The notes under the pieces: generated by a model
Seen by the model: only the letters and a program-made list of their open reading frames with translations
Databases searched by the model: none
What the model was told of the DNA's origin: nothing
In this document: in pieces, positions 50,576-59,426 of the stretch
How positions within the stretch are numbered: the stretch's first letter is position 1
How the letters are laid out: the number at the start of each line of letters is the position of its first letter
Program-made: the position numbers and the translations under genes
NCBI RefSeq assembly: GCF_000359605.1
Contig: NZ_APML01000004.1
Coordinates: 82,488-146,487, forward strand
DNA from: Gracilibacillus halophilus YIM-C55.5
GTDB taxonomy: Bacteria; Bacillota; Bacilli; Bacillales; Amphibacillaceae
Length of the DNA: 64,000 bases
Reading direction: 5' to 3'

Positions 50576-50959
50576 TTAATCGCTTGACCTGTTCGTAAAA
50601 AGATGGTTGAATGATTGACCATTGGACCGAGCTGATTGTTTATACTGTTTAAATTGATCAATTAATGTAATCATGTTATCGATCGCTCCATTTAAATCAT
50701 GAATGTGAGATTCCACTTGATTTAAATCAACATTTTCTAGATACTTCGCTAATTTTTGGTGCAGCTTTTCATCTTGTTCCGCATCAGTTTCCGCGGTTTG
50801 ATAATTGTCCCAAAACGGATCATCTTCACCTAGTAACACATATTTCTCATACAGTTCTTGTAGATTAGCATTACCTGAACGTACTTGTTTTATCACATGA
50901 GGGTGTTTTTGCAAAAACGCCTTAAAATCTTTGACAGACGGATGTAAATTATCAGCCAC
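50576..50959 (-). CDS. ylbD: YlbD-family putative spore coat protein
   Basis: 127-aa acidic, helical protein; NLHPSVKDFKAFLQKHPHVI at the N terminus and LLGEDDPFWDNY near residue 48 match the YlbD coat-protein family. Start is the GTG at 50959, 7 bases after GAGGTG; an ATG 6 bases upstream overlaps that SD. Its stop codon forms part of the ylbE SD. Spore-coat location is known only for the family. Confidence 0.88.
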   Translation of the reverse strand: MADNLHPSVKDFKAFLQKHPHVIKQVRSGNANLQELYEKYVLLGEDDPFWDNYQTAETDAEQDEKLHQKLAKYLENVDLNQVESHIHDLNGAIDNMITLIDQFKQYKQSARSNGQSFNHLFTNRSSD

Positions 50960-51040
50960 GATCATTCACCTCACTTACACATCTTCATTTACTCTACTAT
51001 ATGATAATGAGAGAATGAATGTGCCTAATGAAGCGAATTG

Positions 51041-52080
51041 TTATTTTTCAATGAAGTTTTGGGTGTAATATAGCTCATAAACACCGACACCTAAATAATT
51101 ATACGCTTCATTTAACAATGTTTCTCGATGGCCTTCACTATTCATCCATCCATGTATCGTCGCTGGACTGTCAATATAATGAGCGGCTATATTTTCACCA
51201 GCTGACAAATAGGTTGCCTCCACATCCATTAGTCGTTTCTTTAACCCATCCCCATTTAACCGGTAATGCGAAAAATATTGGTTTTCATTCATATCTTCAC
51301 TATGATGTTTTGCAGCAATAGCAGCTTCGGCATCCCATTTTAAACGTGGAACTTCTTTTTGCTCACGGATAATGTTAGTTATATCAAAGATTTGTTGAGC
51401 CATCGCTTCATCGACTTTTCTTTGTTCGTTTTTATTTCGCTTGGTGACTGACGGCAATTCGCCTGATAATATAATTCATACGGTTGAAGTAAAATAAGTG
51501 TTTCACGGTTCATGATTCGTATTCCAGCCAAAGTCTTTGAGATCGTATCCATATACAATTGGGCATATATGTTTTTATCTACTTGGATTAATGGTCGTTG
51601 TTTCTTGTCTGTTTCTGAAAGGTGGAAGGTGAATTGATCAAATTGAACTTCGTCATGTAACAGATAGTTATTTTGAATGTCAGCCGAATCCTGTCCAATC
51701 GAAAAAGGTGATACATCGATCTGTTGATCAGGTGTATATAAACTAACGACTACATCGTCTTTTACACCTGCTTGAAAATAGCCTGCATCCGATTTATAAA
51801 TCCACCATTCATAACCATAATAACCACGATCGACTCGTCGCGGCTCACCATATGCCTTCTTCAATTGATCTGTTGATTCGTCAATAAATGTCCACAACTC
51901 CCCCTGAAAAGCAACAGCTGGATGAAGGGAGTGAACCATTGACTTACTAGAGCTTTGGTCCGTCTTTCCTTTATGCAGGTTTATTGCTAATGCTTCATTA
52001 TTCTCCATTTGCAACAAAGCATAGATAACGATAACCAATGAGATGAATATAATAACTGTGATAATAACGTTTTTCTTCAT
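51041..52080 (-). pseudogene. ylbC: YlbC-like CAP-domain protein, frameshifted
   Basis: Exported or membrane-anchored CAP (SCP-like) protein, function unknown. Frame 1 runs from the ATG at 52080 (MKKNVIITVIIFISLVIVIY, signal anchor) through the CAP-associated domain (LKKAYGEPRRVDRGYYGYEW) to YELYYQ, then drifts into 25-30 unrelated residues and stops at 51379. Re-reading one base near 51465-51470 gives SGELPSVTKRNKNEQRKV and the full CAP domain (HSEDMNENQYFSHYR, WMNSEGHRETLL, YYTQNFIEK). One missing base, for example TATTATTCAGG for TATTATCAGG, restores 346 aa, the B. subtilis YlbC length as I recall. Confidence 0.87.
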
Positions 52081-52222
52081 TTATAGACCACCATCCTGGT
52101 TTATTTTATGAATAACTTGTCTAACAAATGAACGTTTTTTAAATTTAAATGATTATAAATTGCATCTTTTCTTCATTCATACTATGATAGTTTTAGTGAT
52201 AATTATAGATGAGGTGAAGTGT

Positions 52223-52588
52223 ATGGAAATTCATAATACTGGAATTGAAGATGTAGTTATTGATTTGAAACCGTTAGATCATGCGATGGAGAATGCAAAT
52301 TTTGTTCGAGCAGCACAATGGGACTATGAACGCGTAACTTATGATTATAAAATCGGTTCACCAGAAAAGAATATTACATATTATATTCGTGTCCAAGGAT
52401 ATGCTGTGGAAGGTGATGTGGATACAGGTACAGCTGTGATTAAATTGTTAACGCCTTTATTAGGTAAACATTATTATCCACACGGTATCGAATATGGAGA
52501 GAATGAAGAGTTTCCTGAAACCACACAAAATCGTGCAGAAGAATTGTTACAAAAGGTATATCAGAACATCCAATCTTTTATTAAATAA
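52223..52588 (+). CDS. YugN-like family protein (position of ylbA)
   Basis: 121-aa soluble protein, MEIHNTGIEDVVIDLKPLDH, with AAQWDYERVTYDYKIG and TYYIRVQGYAVEGDVDTGTA, matching the YugN-like family of unknown function. The ATG at 52223 is preceded by GAGGTG; an earlier in-frame ATG adds a hydrophobic stretch and has no SD. It occupies the place of ylbA between ylbC and ctaG, so orthology with YlbA is likely but inferred. A terminator follows. Confidence 0.75.
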   Translation: MEIHNTGIEDVVIDLKPLDHAMENANFVRAAQWDYERVTYDYKIGSPEKNITYYIRVQGYAVEGDVDTGTAVIKLLTPLLGKHYYPHGIEYGENEEFPETTQNRAEELLQKVYQNIQSFIK

Positions 52589-52608
52589 CAAACTGTGAAT
52601 GAACGCAT

Positions 52609-52640
52609 ACGGCTGTATCAGATCGCATACAGTCGTTTTT
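52609..52640 (+). terminator. Terminator after the YugN-like gene
   Basis: ACGGCTGTAT and ATACAGTCGT (10 bp with one G-U) followed by TTTTT, 20 bases after the stop. Confidence 0.8.
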
Positions 52641-52692
52641 AAAATGACTTCATATTACTTGAGTAGGAATCGAAAGGAGCCTTTTTATAACA

Positions 52693-53751
52693 GTGTTCAA
52701 ACATATTACGAAACGACAATGGAAATTAATTATTCTAATACCTATAATTCTCGTCATCGCTTATTTTGTTTTACCTGTATCCATTCCCATAATCATCGCA
52801 TTACTGACTGCTTTAATGCTAAATCCGATTGTGCGGTTATTTATAAATAGGTTACGATTTAATCGTAAAATTGCGGTAACGACTGTTTTTCTATTGTTTA
52901 TTATCGTGCTCAGCACCATTGGTACATACGCAGTTACCAAAGTTGTTTCTCAAATTATCGCATTAACCGAAAACTTCCCTTCTTATGTCATTCAATTTAA
53001 TCAACAGTTATTGCAATGGGAAACCCAAATTGATCATTTTACTTCAGACATTCCTGATGAAGTGATGACACAGGTAAAAAATACAATTCAGGACAGTTTA
53101 TGGCAGTTTGGTACCTCGTTACAAGATAGCTTTGAAATTGATCGTATCGCAGGTATAGTTAGTAAAATACCTGATTATATTGTTAGTTTGTTAGTTTATC
53201 TCATTGCTTTATTTATGTTTATGCTCGAATTACCTCGTCTTAAAGCAAAAGTATACAGTTATTTAACAGAACAGACTGCTGAGAAAGTTAAGTTTATGAA
53301 TGGTCGATTATCTTATGTGATTTTCGGATTTTTAAAAGCTCAATTTTTAGTCAGTATTATTATCTTTATCGTAACGTTAATAGGGTTGTTACTATTTGTA
53401 CCAGAATATGCATTGATTATGTCCTTGCTTATTTGGCTCATTGACTTTATACCTATTATTGGCTCTATTGCGATTTTAGGTCCGTGGTCACTATATTTAT
53501 TAATTACCGGCGACTATGTTCTCGGCTTACAACTTGCGATACTTGCGATTATATTACTTGCCATACGCCGAACAGTCGAGCCTAAAGTGATGGGGGCTCA
53601 TATTGGCTTATCTCCACTTGCAACACTTATCGCAATGTATGTCGGACTTAAGTTATTAGGTATTCTCGGCTTTATTATCGGTCCCATTATCGTTATCGCA
53701 TTTAACTCTGCCAAAGAAGCAGGTATCATTAAATTAAATATCAAAATCTAA
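52693..53751 (+). CDS. ytvI: AI-2E family transporter, YtvI-like sporulation membrane protein
   Basis: 352-aa membrane protein with about eight hydrophobic segments, the topology of the AI-2E/PerM family. Family blocks are LPVSIPIIIALLTALMLNPIV at the N terminus (first part LPVSIPIIIALLTALM) and LIDFIPIIGSIAILGPW, RRTVEPKVMGAHIGLSPL in the second half. The Firmicute YtvI branch is sporulation-linked. Start is uncertain: the GTG at 52693 lies 13 bases after GGAG, whereas ATA at 52687 lies at the ideal 7 bases. This gene is not at this site in B. subtilis. Confidence 0.8.
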   Translation: MFKHITKRQWKLIILIPIILVIAYFVLPVSIPIIIALLTALMLNPIVRLFINRLRFNRKIAVTTVFLLFIIVLSTIGTYAVTKVVSQIIALTENFPSYVIQFNQQLLQWETQIDHFTSDIPDEVMTQVKNTIQDSLWQFGTSLQDSFEIDRIAGIVSKIPDYIVSLLVYLIALFMFMLELPRLKAKVYSYLTEQTAEKVKFMNGRLSYVIFGFLKAQFLVSIIIFIVTLIGLLLFVPEYALIMSLLIWLIDFIPIIGSIAILGPWSLYLLITGDYVLGLQLAILAIILLAIRRTVEPKVMGAHIGLSPLATLIAMYVGLKLLGILGFIIGPIIVIAFNSAKEAGIIKLNIKI

Positions 53752-53781
53752 CGAATCTCGAAAAAATGTGAATAAATAACT

Positions 53782-53819
53782 AAAAACCGAATGTTAACTG
53801 ATTAACATTCGGTTTTTTT
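53782..53819. terminator. Bidirectional terminator between ytvI and the yozB-like gene
   Basis: AAAAACCGAATGTTAA and TTAACATTCGGTTTTTT form a 16-bp stem with a 4-base loop between the convergent stops at 53751 and 53844. Confidence 0.92.
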
Positions 53820-53843
53820 ACGTTTCTTGTATTGTTGAAAAAT

Positions 53844-54299
53844 TTACGTCCCTAATATCGCTTTTAATAAGCTCGTTGTTTTTCCGCCGTCATAAAATAC
53901 ATAAAGTAATAGATAGACAACTACTCCTGTTGCAGCGGAAAAAAACCAAATGGTACTTGTCACGGGACCAATTTTACGGTGCTTGGCAATTTTTCGTTTA
54001 AAAGCTAATATTAATGTAATCACGCCAAAAATCGCACCACTAGTCGCTAAGAAAATATGAAAAATTAGAAAGATGGTATAATAGATTTCTAAGTCACTTG
54101 GACCACCAAAACTTGTATTGCCAATAAATATTGTACGTGACATATATATAATGAAAAAAGCAAGTGCACTAATAGCGGCTGAAATCATGACTTTTTTATG
54201 GGCCGCACGTTTATTTTTAATAATAAAGCGCCAGCCAATGGCCACTAAAATGGCACTGATGACGATAAAAAATGTACTTAAAGTTGGTAACAGTTCCAT
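53844..54299 (-). CDS. DUF420-family membrane protein (YozB-like)
   Basis: 151-aa membrane protein with four hydrophobic segments. The motif HKKVMISAAISALAFFIIYM (about 34-53) and HIFLATSGAIFGVITL with conserved histidines are typical of DUF420, often linked to cytochrome oxidase assembly. It follows ctaG by 21 bases, which supports a shared role. SD GGGAGAGG precedes the ATG. Confidence 0.82.
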   Translation of the reverse strand: MELLPTLSTFFIVISAILVAIGWRFIIKNKRAAHKKVMISAAISALAFFIIYMSRTIFIGNTSFGGPSDLEIYYTIFLIFHIFLATSGAIFGVITLILAFKRKIAKHRKIGPVTSTIWFFSAATGVVVYLLLYVFYDGGKTTSLLKAILGT

Positions 54300-54320
54300 G
54301 CTTGTCCTCTCCCTTATTAA

Positions 54321-55217
54321 TTACGTTTGTCTTATATTAGAATTCTGTTCTGACGGTAATGGATCAACTTTGTCAGCTCCTTCACGAAACCACGGGAAGA
54401 AAATCGAAGCAATCACTGATCCATAGACGATTTCTTGACCAATCTTCATTACAATACCACCTAATTGCTGATCTTCTACGATGCTCATCGGCGAAAACAT
54501 TTCAGGTCCATTTAAGGAAATATCACTTAACACATTAGTTGGAACACAAAGCGCTAGAGCTTGCAACCAACTTCCTGATGCACTATACGTATCATAAACG
54601 CTTATATTCGAAAAGATTAACAGTGCACAAGCTGGTGTTATTAATAAGCCATTTGCAGCCATATATCCGATCTTTAGTAACGGTGACATCGTATCCATTG
54701 ATTTAATCGGTGTAAAAATCGGCCACCACATAAAAAATGCAGTGACTAAAATACAAACAGACATGGCTGCATGTATAATTTCATCCTCTTTCACAAAGTC
54801 AAAAACGACAGGAATATGATAAACAGAGAATACGCCATTAAATAAAATGATCGCAATCAATGGTTTTGTAAGTAAATGTAGCATAGGTTTTAACAAAGGC
54901 TGGAAAAAGATCGCTTCCCATGCCCATTTTGGTATTCCTTTAATAATTAGGATCGGAAATATCATATAATATAGCCCTAACTGTATCATATGTGCTGTAA
55001 ACATAATATGGGACATTAAATCAATCGGTGATCCCTTTATGATATATAATAATAACAAACCCGTATAAAAGGCTGTTATTTGCGCTTGATTAGCTTTTTT
55101 ATCGCTCTTTCGTCGGATAAATAGGAAATAATAAACGATTCCTAACATCATGATAAACACCATATAATAAGGGCTCCATAACGCCCGAAAACCAAATATC
55201 TCTAGATCAGTTAACAT
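54321..55217 (-). CDS. ctaG: Cytochrome c oxidase assembly factor CtaG
   Basis: 298-aa multi-pass membrane protein (about seven helices) of the CtaG family, needed for caa3 oxidase assembly in B. subtilis and believed to handle copper. Typical parts are FRALWSPYYMVFIMMLGIVYY (part FRALWSPYYMVF), MSHIMFTAHMIQLGLYYMIFP and HAAMSVCILVTAFFMWWPIF, with conserved histidines. It is separated from ctaF by a terminator, so it has its own transcription start. Confidence 0.92.
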   Translation of the reverse strand: MLTDLEIFGFRALWSPYYMVFIMMLGIVYYFLFIRRKSDKKANQAQITAFYTGLLLLYIIKGSPIDLMSHIMFTAHMIQLGLYYMIFPILIIKGIPKWAWEAIFFQPLLKPMLHLLTKPLIAIILFNGVFSVYHIPVVFDFVKEDEIIHAAMSVCILVTAFFMWWPIFTPIKSMDTMSPLLKIGYMAANGLLITPACALLIFSNISVYDTYSASGSWLQALALCVPTNVLSDISLNGPEMFSPMSIVEDQQLGGIVMKIGQEIVYGSVIASIFFPWFREGADKVDPLPSEQNSNIRQT

Positions 55218-55340
55218 ATTATCACTCCATTAAGGATTCTAACGCTTATTATAACCGATTTTAATCATAGAAAAAAGCTTGTTTCTTATTGAATTATTAA
55301 CAATTTCATGAACAAGAATAATCAACATTCATACCGAGCA

Positions 55341-55361
55341 AAAAAAAGGGGCTGAACCCCT
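55341..55361 (-). terminator. Terminator of ctaCDEF
   Basis: AGGGG-TTCAG-CCCCT followed by TTTTTT on the minus strand, 46 bases after the ctaF stop. Confidence 0.88.
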
Positions 55362-55406
55362 CTCGTCCATTTAAATGACAAAAAGGATACGCCCCCATTT
55401 GTTGGC

Positions 55407-55724
55407 TTACCACCAAACAAGTACAGCTAATGCAATGATACATAGAAAGGCTGTAAAGACACCGCCATAAAACATCAGAGCTGGCAGTTCGTGTCCTTTA
55501 TGACTCATATGCATAAAGTAATACAATTGAAAACCTACTTGTATAGCTGCTAATACCAAAATAATCGGTATAACAAATAATGCATCTAAGTCACTTTGTA
55601 CCATAGCAAAAGCAATGATCGTAAAGACTATCATCAATACAAAGGTGATTACTTGTTGTTTCATTTCTTCTTTTTTCTTCTGTTTATGGTAATCCAATTG
55701 ATCAGTCGTATTGTTTTCAGTCAT
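55407..55724 (-). CDS. ctaF: Cytochrome c oxidase subunit IV
   Basis: 105-aa membrane subunit of the caa3 oxidase with three helices (about 23-42, 46-68, 80-103) and the block QLYYFMHMSHKGHELP between the last two. It follows ctaE by one base. SD GGGGGTG precedes the ATG at 55724. Confidence 0.93.
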   Translation of the reverse strand: MTENNTTDQLDYHKQKKKEEMKQQVITFVLMIVFTIIAFAMVQSDLDALFVIPIILVLAAIQVGFQLYYFMHMSHKGHELPALMFYGGVFTAFLCIIALAVLVWW

Positions 55725-55725
55725 C

Positions 55726-56346
55726 CTACAGCACCCCCATTAGGTAAACTACAGTAAAGATAAATACCCAAACGACATCGATAAAGTGCCAATATAAACT
55801 AGCGATATAATATTTTGGTGCATTATATAAGTTTAGCCCTCTTTTAGCATTACGGATCATCAATGCAATAAACCATAGAAGACCAAAAACAACGTGTCCC
55901 CCGTGAAATCCAACTAAAGTATAGAAAGCAGAACCAAAGGCAGAGGAACGGAAAGTAAACTCATATCCATGAATATAATGGTAAAACTCATAAATCTCAC
56001 AACCTAAAAATGCTAAACCTAAGGCTACCGTAATGCCTAACCACACTTGCATTTTTTTAAAGTCATTATTTTTCATGTGGTACATGGCATACACGCTAGT
56101 TAACGAGCTTGTTAGTAAAAGCATCGTCATGATAAAAACGAGTCCTAATCCAAATAAATCCTCTGATGAAGGACCATTATTGGTTGAATTTCTTAATGCT
56201 AAATACGTACCAAATAAACTGGCAAAGAGTACTGTTTCTCCACCTAGAAAAAACCAAAATCCAATAAACTTATTTTTTCCTTCTAAGGTGGCTTTTTCGG
56301 GATCGTGAGGCATTTCTTTCGGATTTAAAATATCGTGATCACTCAT
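55726..56346 (-). CDS. ctaE: Cytochrome c oxidase subunit III
   Basis: 206-aa membrane subunit with five helices. Typical segments are GFWFFLGGETVLFASLFGTY near residue 28, the FHGGHVVFGLLWF histidine block near 147 and YWHFIDVVWVFIFTVVYLMG at the end. Its ATG overlaps the ctaD stop by one base, indicating coupled translation in the ctaCDEF operon. Confidence 0.96.
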   Translation of the reverse strand: MSDHDILNPKEMPHDPEKATLEGKNKFIGFWFFLGGETVLFASLFGTYLALRNSTNNGPSSEDLFGLGLVFIMTMLLLTSSLTSVYAMYHMKNNDFKKMQVWLGITVALGLAFLGCEIYEFYHYIHGYEFTFRSSAFGSAFYTLVGFHGGHVVFGLLWFIALMIRNAKRGLNLYNAPKYYIASLYWHFIDVVWVFIFTVVYLMGVL

Positions 56347-58205
56347 TATTCCCCAGCCTCCTCTTTTTCAAGATCTTCTTTATGAATATGATGTCCTAAA
56401 TCGTCCTTTAATGAACGTGTCAACATGGCTCCTAATGTAATTCCCATTCCTATAAATAGAACGATCAGCCATGATAAATCATACTTTTGGTAAATAAAAC
56501 CGAAACCAGCAATAAATAATCCTAAAGACATTATGAATGGCAGGATGGAGCCATTTGGCATATGAATATCATCTAAAGGTTCAGCTGGGGTAATGCCTTT
56601 TCTACCTTCTGATTTCTCTACCCATAAAGGATCCAAACCTCTTACTAAAGGTGTTTGTTTAAAATTATAATGCGGTGGTGGTGATGGTATAGCCCATTCT
56701 AATGTACGACCATCCCATGGGTCTCCACTTACTTTTTCACCTTTAATCGACGTAACGACAATGTTATACAATAATACAATTGTACCGACACCCATTAGTA
56801 GTGCCCCAATGGTACTGATCATATTTCCTAAGTTTAATCCTTGATCTTCTAAATATACCCAATATCGACGTGGCATTCCCATTAACCCGAGGAAATGCTG
56901 AATGAAAAAGGTTAAGTGGAAGCCGGTGAAAAATAACCAAAAAGTAACTTTTCCTAATTTGTCATTTAAAACTTTTCCGAACATTTTTGGCCACCAGTAG
57001 TGTGTACCTGCAATTAATCCAAATACGACACCACCTACAATGACGTAGTGGAAGTGAGCGACAACAAAATACGTATCATGATATTGAAAGTCAGCTGCTG
57101 CAGCTGCAAGCATGACACCAGTGAACCCACCAACTGTAAATGTTGGAATGAATCCAAGTCCCCATAACATTGGTGTATTTATCGTAATGCTACCGCCCCA
57201 TAAAGTAAATAACCAGTTAAAAATCTTAATACCAGTAGGCACAGCAATGGCCATTGTGGCTACTGCAAATATCGAGTTAGCAGCAGGACCTAAACCAACC
57301 GTAAACATATGGTGAGCCCAAACCATAAAGCCGAAAAACGCAATTAATACTGTCGCAAATACCATGGCAGTATAACCGAACAGTCGCTTTTTGGAAAAGG
57401 TTGAAAAGATCTCGCTAAAAATACCGAAAGCAGGTAAAACTAAAATATATACTTCCGGATGTCCAAAGATCCAGAATAAATGCTGCCAAATGACAGAGTT
57501 CCCGCCCATTGAAGGGTCAAAAAATCCTGAATCAAACAAGCGGTCAAACATCATTAAAAATAGTCCGACAGTTAATGCAGGAAATGCAAATAGAATAAGT
57601 GCACTTGCCACAAACGCGGTCCAAGTAAACAAAGGCATGCGCATGTATGTCATACCAGGCGCTCTCATATTAACGATCGTTACCAAGAAATTGATCCCAC
57701 CGATTAATGTACCTGCACCAGATATTTGTAAACCTAACACATAATAATCGACGCCTTCACCTGGTGAAGTGGTTGATAACGGGGCATATGCTGTCCATCC
57801 AGCATCGGCTGCACCGCCTGTAAACCAGCCAACATTTAACATAATTCCACCAAATAAAAACAACCAAAATCCTAAAGAGTTTAAAAACGGAAATGCCACA
57901 TCTCGTGCCCCAATCTGTAATGGCACTACTGCATTCATAAATGCAAAGATTAAAGGCATGGCTGCTAAAAATATCATCGTCGTACCATGCATCGTTATTA
58001 ATTCATTGTAAAAGCCTGAACTGACAAAATCGTTCATCGGCTCAACTAATTGCCATCTGATTGCTAGTGCTTCTAAACCACCAATTAGAAAGAAGAAACC
58101 ACCAGCAACTAAATACAAAATAGCTATTTTCTTATGGTCAACGGTGGTTAAATAATCCCATATCTTAGCACCGAAGCCTTTTTGATTCGCTACCATTGTA
58201 CTCAC
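56346..58205 (-). CDS. ctaD: Cytochrome c oxidase subunit I
   Basis: Catalytic haem-copper subunit that reduces oxygen and pumps protons. 619 aa from the GTG at 58205 (behind GGGAGG; B. subtilis 622 aa). Low-spin haem region ELITMHGTTMIFLAAMP, CuB/His-Tyr loop IFGHPEVYILVLPAFG, the histidine pair in MVWAHHMFTVG and HYVIVGGVVFG with HFHYV. C-terminal extra helices fit the long caa3 form. The ATG three codons later is another possible start but too far from the SD. Confidence 0.97.
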   Translation of the reverse strand: MSTMVANQKGFGAKIWDYLTTVDHKKIAILYLVAGGFFFLIGGLEALAIRWQLVEPMNDFVSSGFYNELITMHGTTMIFLAAMPLIFAFMNAVVPLQIGARDVAFPFLNSLGFWLFLFGGIMLNVGWFTGGAADAGWTAYAPLSTTSPGEGVDYYVLGLQISGAGTLIGGINFLVTIVNMRAPGMTYMRMPLFTWTAFVASALILFAFPALTVGLFLMMFDRLFDSGFFDPSMGGNSVIWQHLFWIFGHPEVYILVLPAFGIFSEIFSTFSKKRLFGYTAMVFATVLIAFFGFMVWAHHMFTVGLGPAANSIFAVATMAIAVPTGIKIFNWLFTLWGGSITINTPMLWGLGFIPTFTVGGFTGVMLAAAAADFQYHDTYFVVAHFHYVIVGGVVFGLIAGTHYWWPKMFGKVLNDKLGKVTFWLFFTGFHLTFFIQHFLGLMGMPRRYWVYLEDQGLNLGNMISTIGALLMGVGTIVLLYNIVVTSIKGEKVSGDPWDGRTLEWAIPSPPPHYNFKQTPLVRGLDPLWVEKSEGRKGITPAEPLDDIHMPNGSILPFIMSLGLFIAGFGFIYQKYDLSWLIVLFIGMGITLGAMLTRSLKDDLGHHIHKEDLEKEEAGE

Positions 58206-58251
58206 GGTTTTGAAACCTCCCTTATTCTCTGATCGATCACATAATTTATAT

Positions 58252-59310
58252 TTATTTTGCACTTTCAGGTGTAATTTCAGAAGGTTGTAATTGCATTAAA
58301 TAATCAGCAATTTTCTCTGCTTCTTCATTACCAATATGCCCTTCTTCTAAATAAGGAGCATCTAACATTCCGTTCGCTGGTTTTTGTTCTGCTGGGTTAG
58401 TAATCCAATTCACTAATTCTTCTTTATTATAATCCAACACACCTGCAATGGTTGTCCGGTCACCGAAATTTGCTAAGTTCGGACCAGCGGACGGCTGGTT
58501 GGCATCTGTTGCATGGCACTGCAAGCAATTATTACTAAACAATTCTTGACCTTCCTGAGCAGTTGTTGTTTCTGGAGTACTCTGTTCGCTTGTACCTTTC
58601 ATGTCTTCAACCCATTGATTATATTCTTCTGGACTAACAGCAATCACCTTAAAGTCCATTAAAGAGTGAGATGACCCACAAAATTCGGTACATTTCCCCC
58701 AATATACCCCTTCTTCATAAGCTTCAATATACATGGAATTCTCATTCTCAGGATTAACATCCATTTTTCCAGAAATCGATGGTAACCAAAACGAGTGGAT
58801 GACATCAGTGGATTCCATATTCAAATATACCTTTTCACCAGTTGGAATATATAAATCCTGACTTGCTTGAAGCCCTTCATTTGCATATTCAAAATGCCAC
58901 CAAAACTGTTCACCTTGAACATTAATATTAATAGCGTCTTCTTGATCACTCGTATCAGCTAAATCATATGTAGCTGTAATCGTTGGTACTGCGATAACAA
59001 TCAATAAAATAATCGGAATAATCGTCCAAATCGTTTCCAATGTTTTATTCCCTTCCGTCTGTTTCGGAATATCATCTTCCTGTCCTTTCTTTCGACGGAA
59101 ACGTAATATAACGTATAAATAAATAGCCATTACGACTACAAAGACGATGATCATGACTAAGATCGATATGATCATCACGTTAAACGACTGCTCTGCTCCG
59201 TACCCTTTAGGAACGAGTGATGTTAAATTCTCTTTCCCACAGGCAGAAAGTATAAGAACCATAAAAGCAAATAAAGACAGCGTTCGTAATTTACTTATCC
59301 AGCCTTTCAT
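58252..59310 (-). CDS. ctaC: Cytochrome c oxidase subunit II with fused cytochrome c (caa3 type)
   Basis: Electron-entry subunit. 352 aa from the ATG at 59310 (MKGWISKLR) behind GAGAGG; a longer in-frame start has no SD. Lipoprotein signal ending LILSAC (Cys about 23), two membrane helices, the CuA domain with HSFWLPSISGKMD and CTEFCGSSHSLMDF, and a C-terminal cytochrome c domain with haem motif CLQCH and later Met in NGMLDAPYL. This fusion makes it a caa3 oxidase. Confidence 0.96.
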   Translation of the reverse strand: MKGWISKLRTLSLFAFMVLILSACGKENLTSLVPKGYGAEQSFNVMIISILVMIIVFVVVMAIYLYVILRFRRKKGQEDDIPKQTEGNKTLETIWTIIPIILLIVIAVPTITATYDLADTSDQEDAININVQGEQFWWHFEYANEGLQASQDLYIPTGEKVYLNMESTDVIHSFWLPSISGKMDVNPENENSMYIEAYEEGVYWGKCTEFCGSSHSLMDFKVIAVSPEEYNQWVEDMKGTSEQSTPETTTAQEGQELFSNNCLQCHATDANQPSAGPNLANFGDRTTIAGVLDYNKEELVNWITNPAEQKPANGMLDAPYLEEGHIGNEEAEKIADYLMQLQPSEITPESAK

Positions 59311-59426
59311 GCGAATACCTCTCTTTCTATGTATAAAATACTTAAAATGTATGAAAAAACAGGGCTTATCACAAGCATTATGTTCAAGCATCTTTTGTCA
59401 AAAGTCCCTGTTTCATCCTCGATTCT

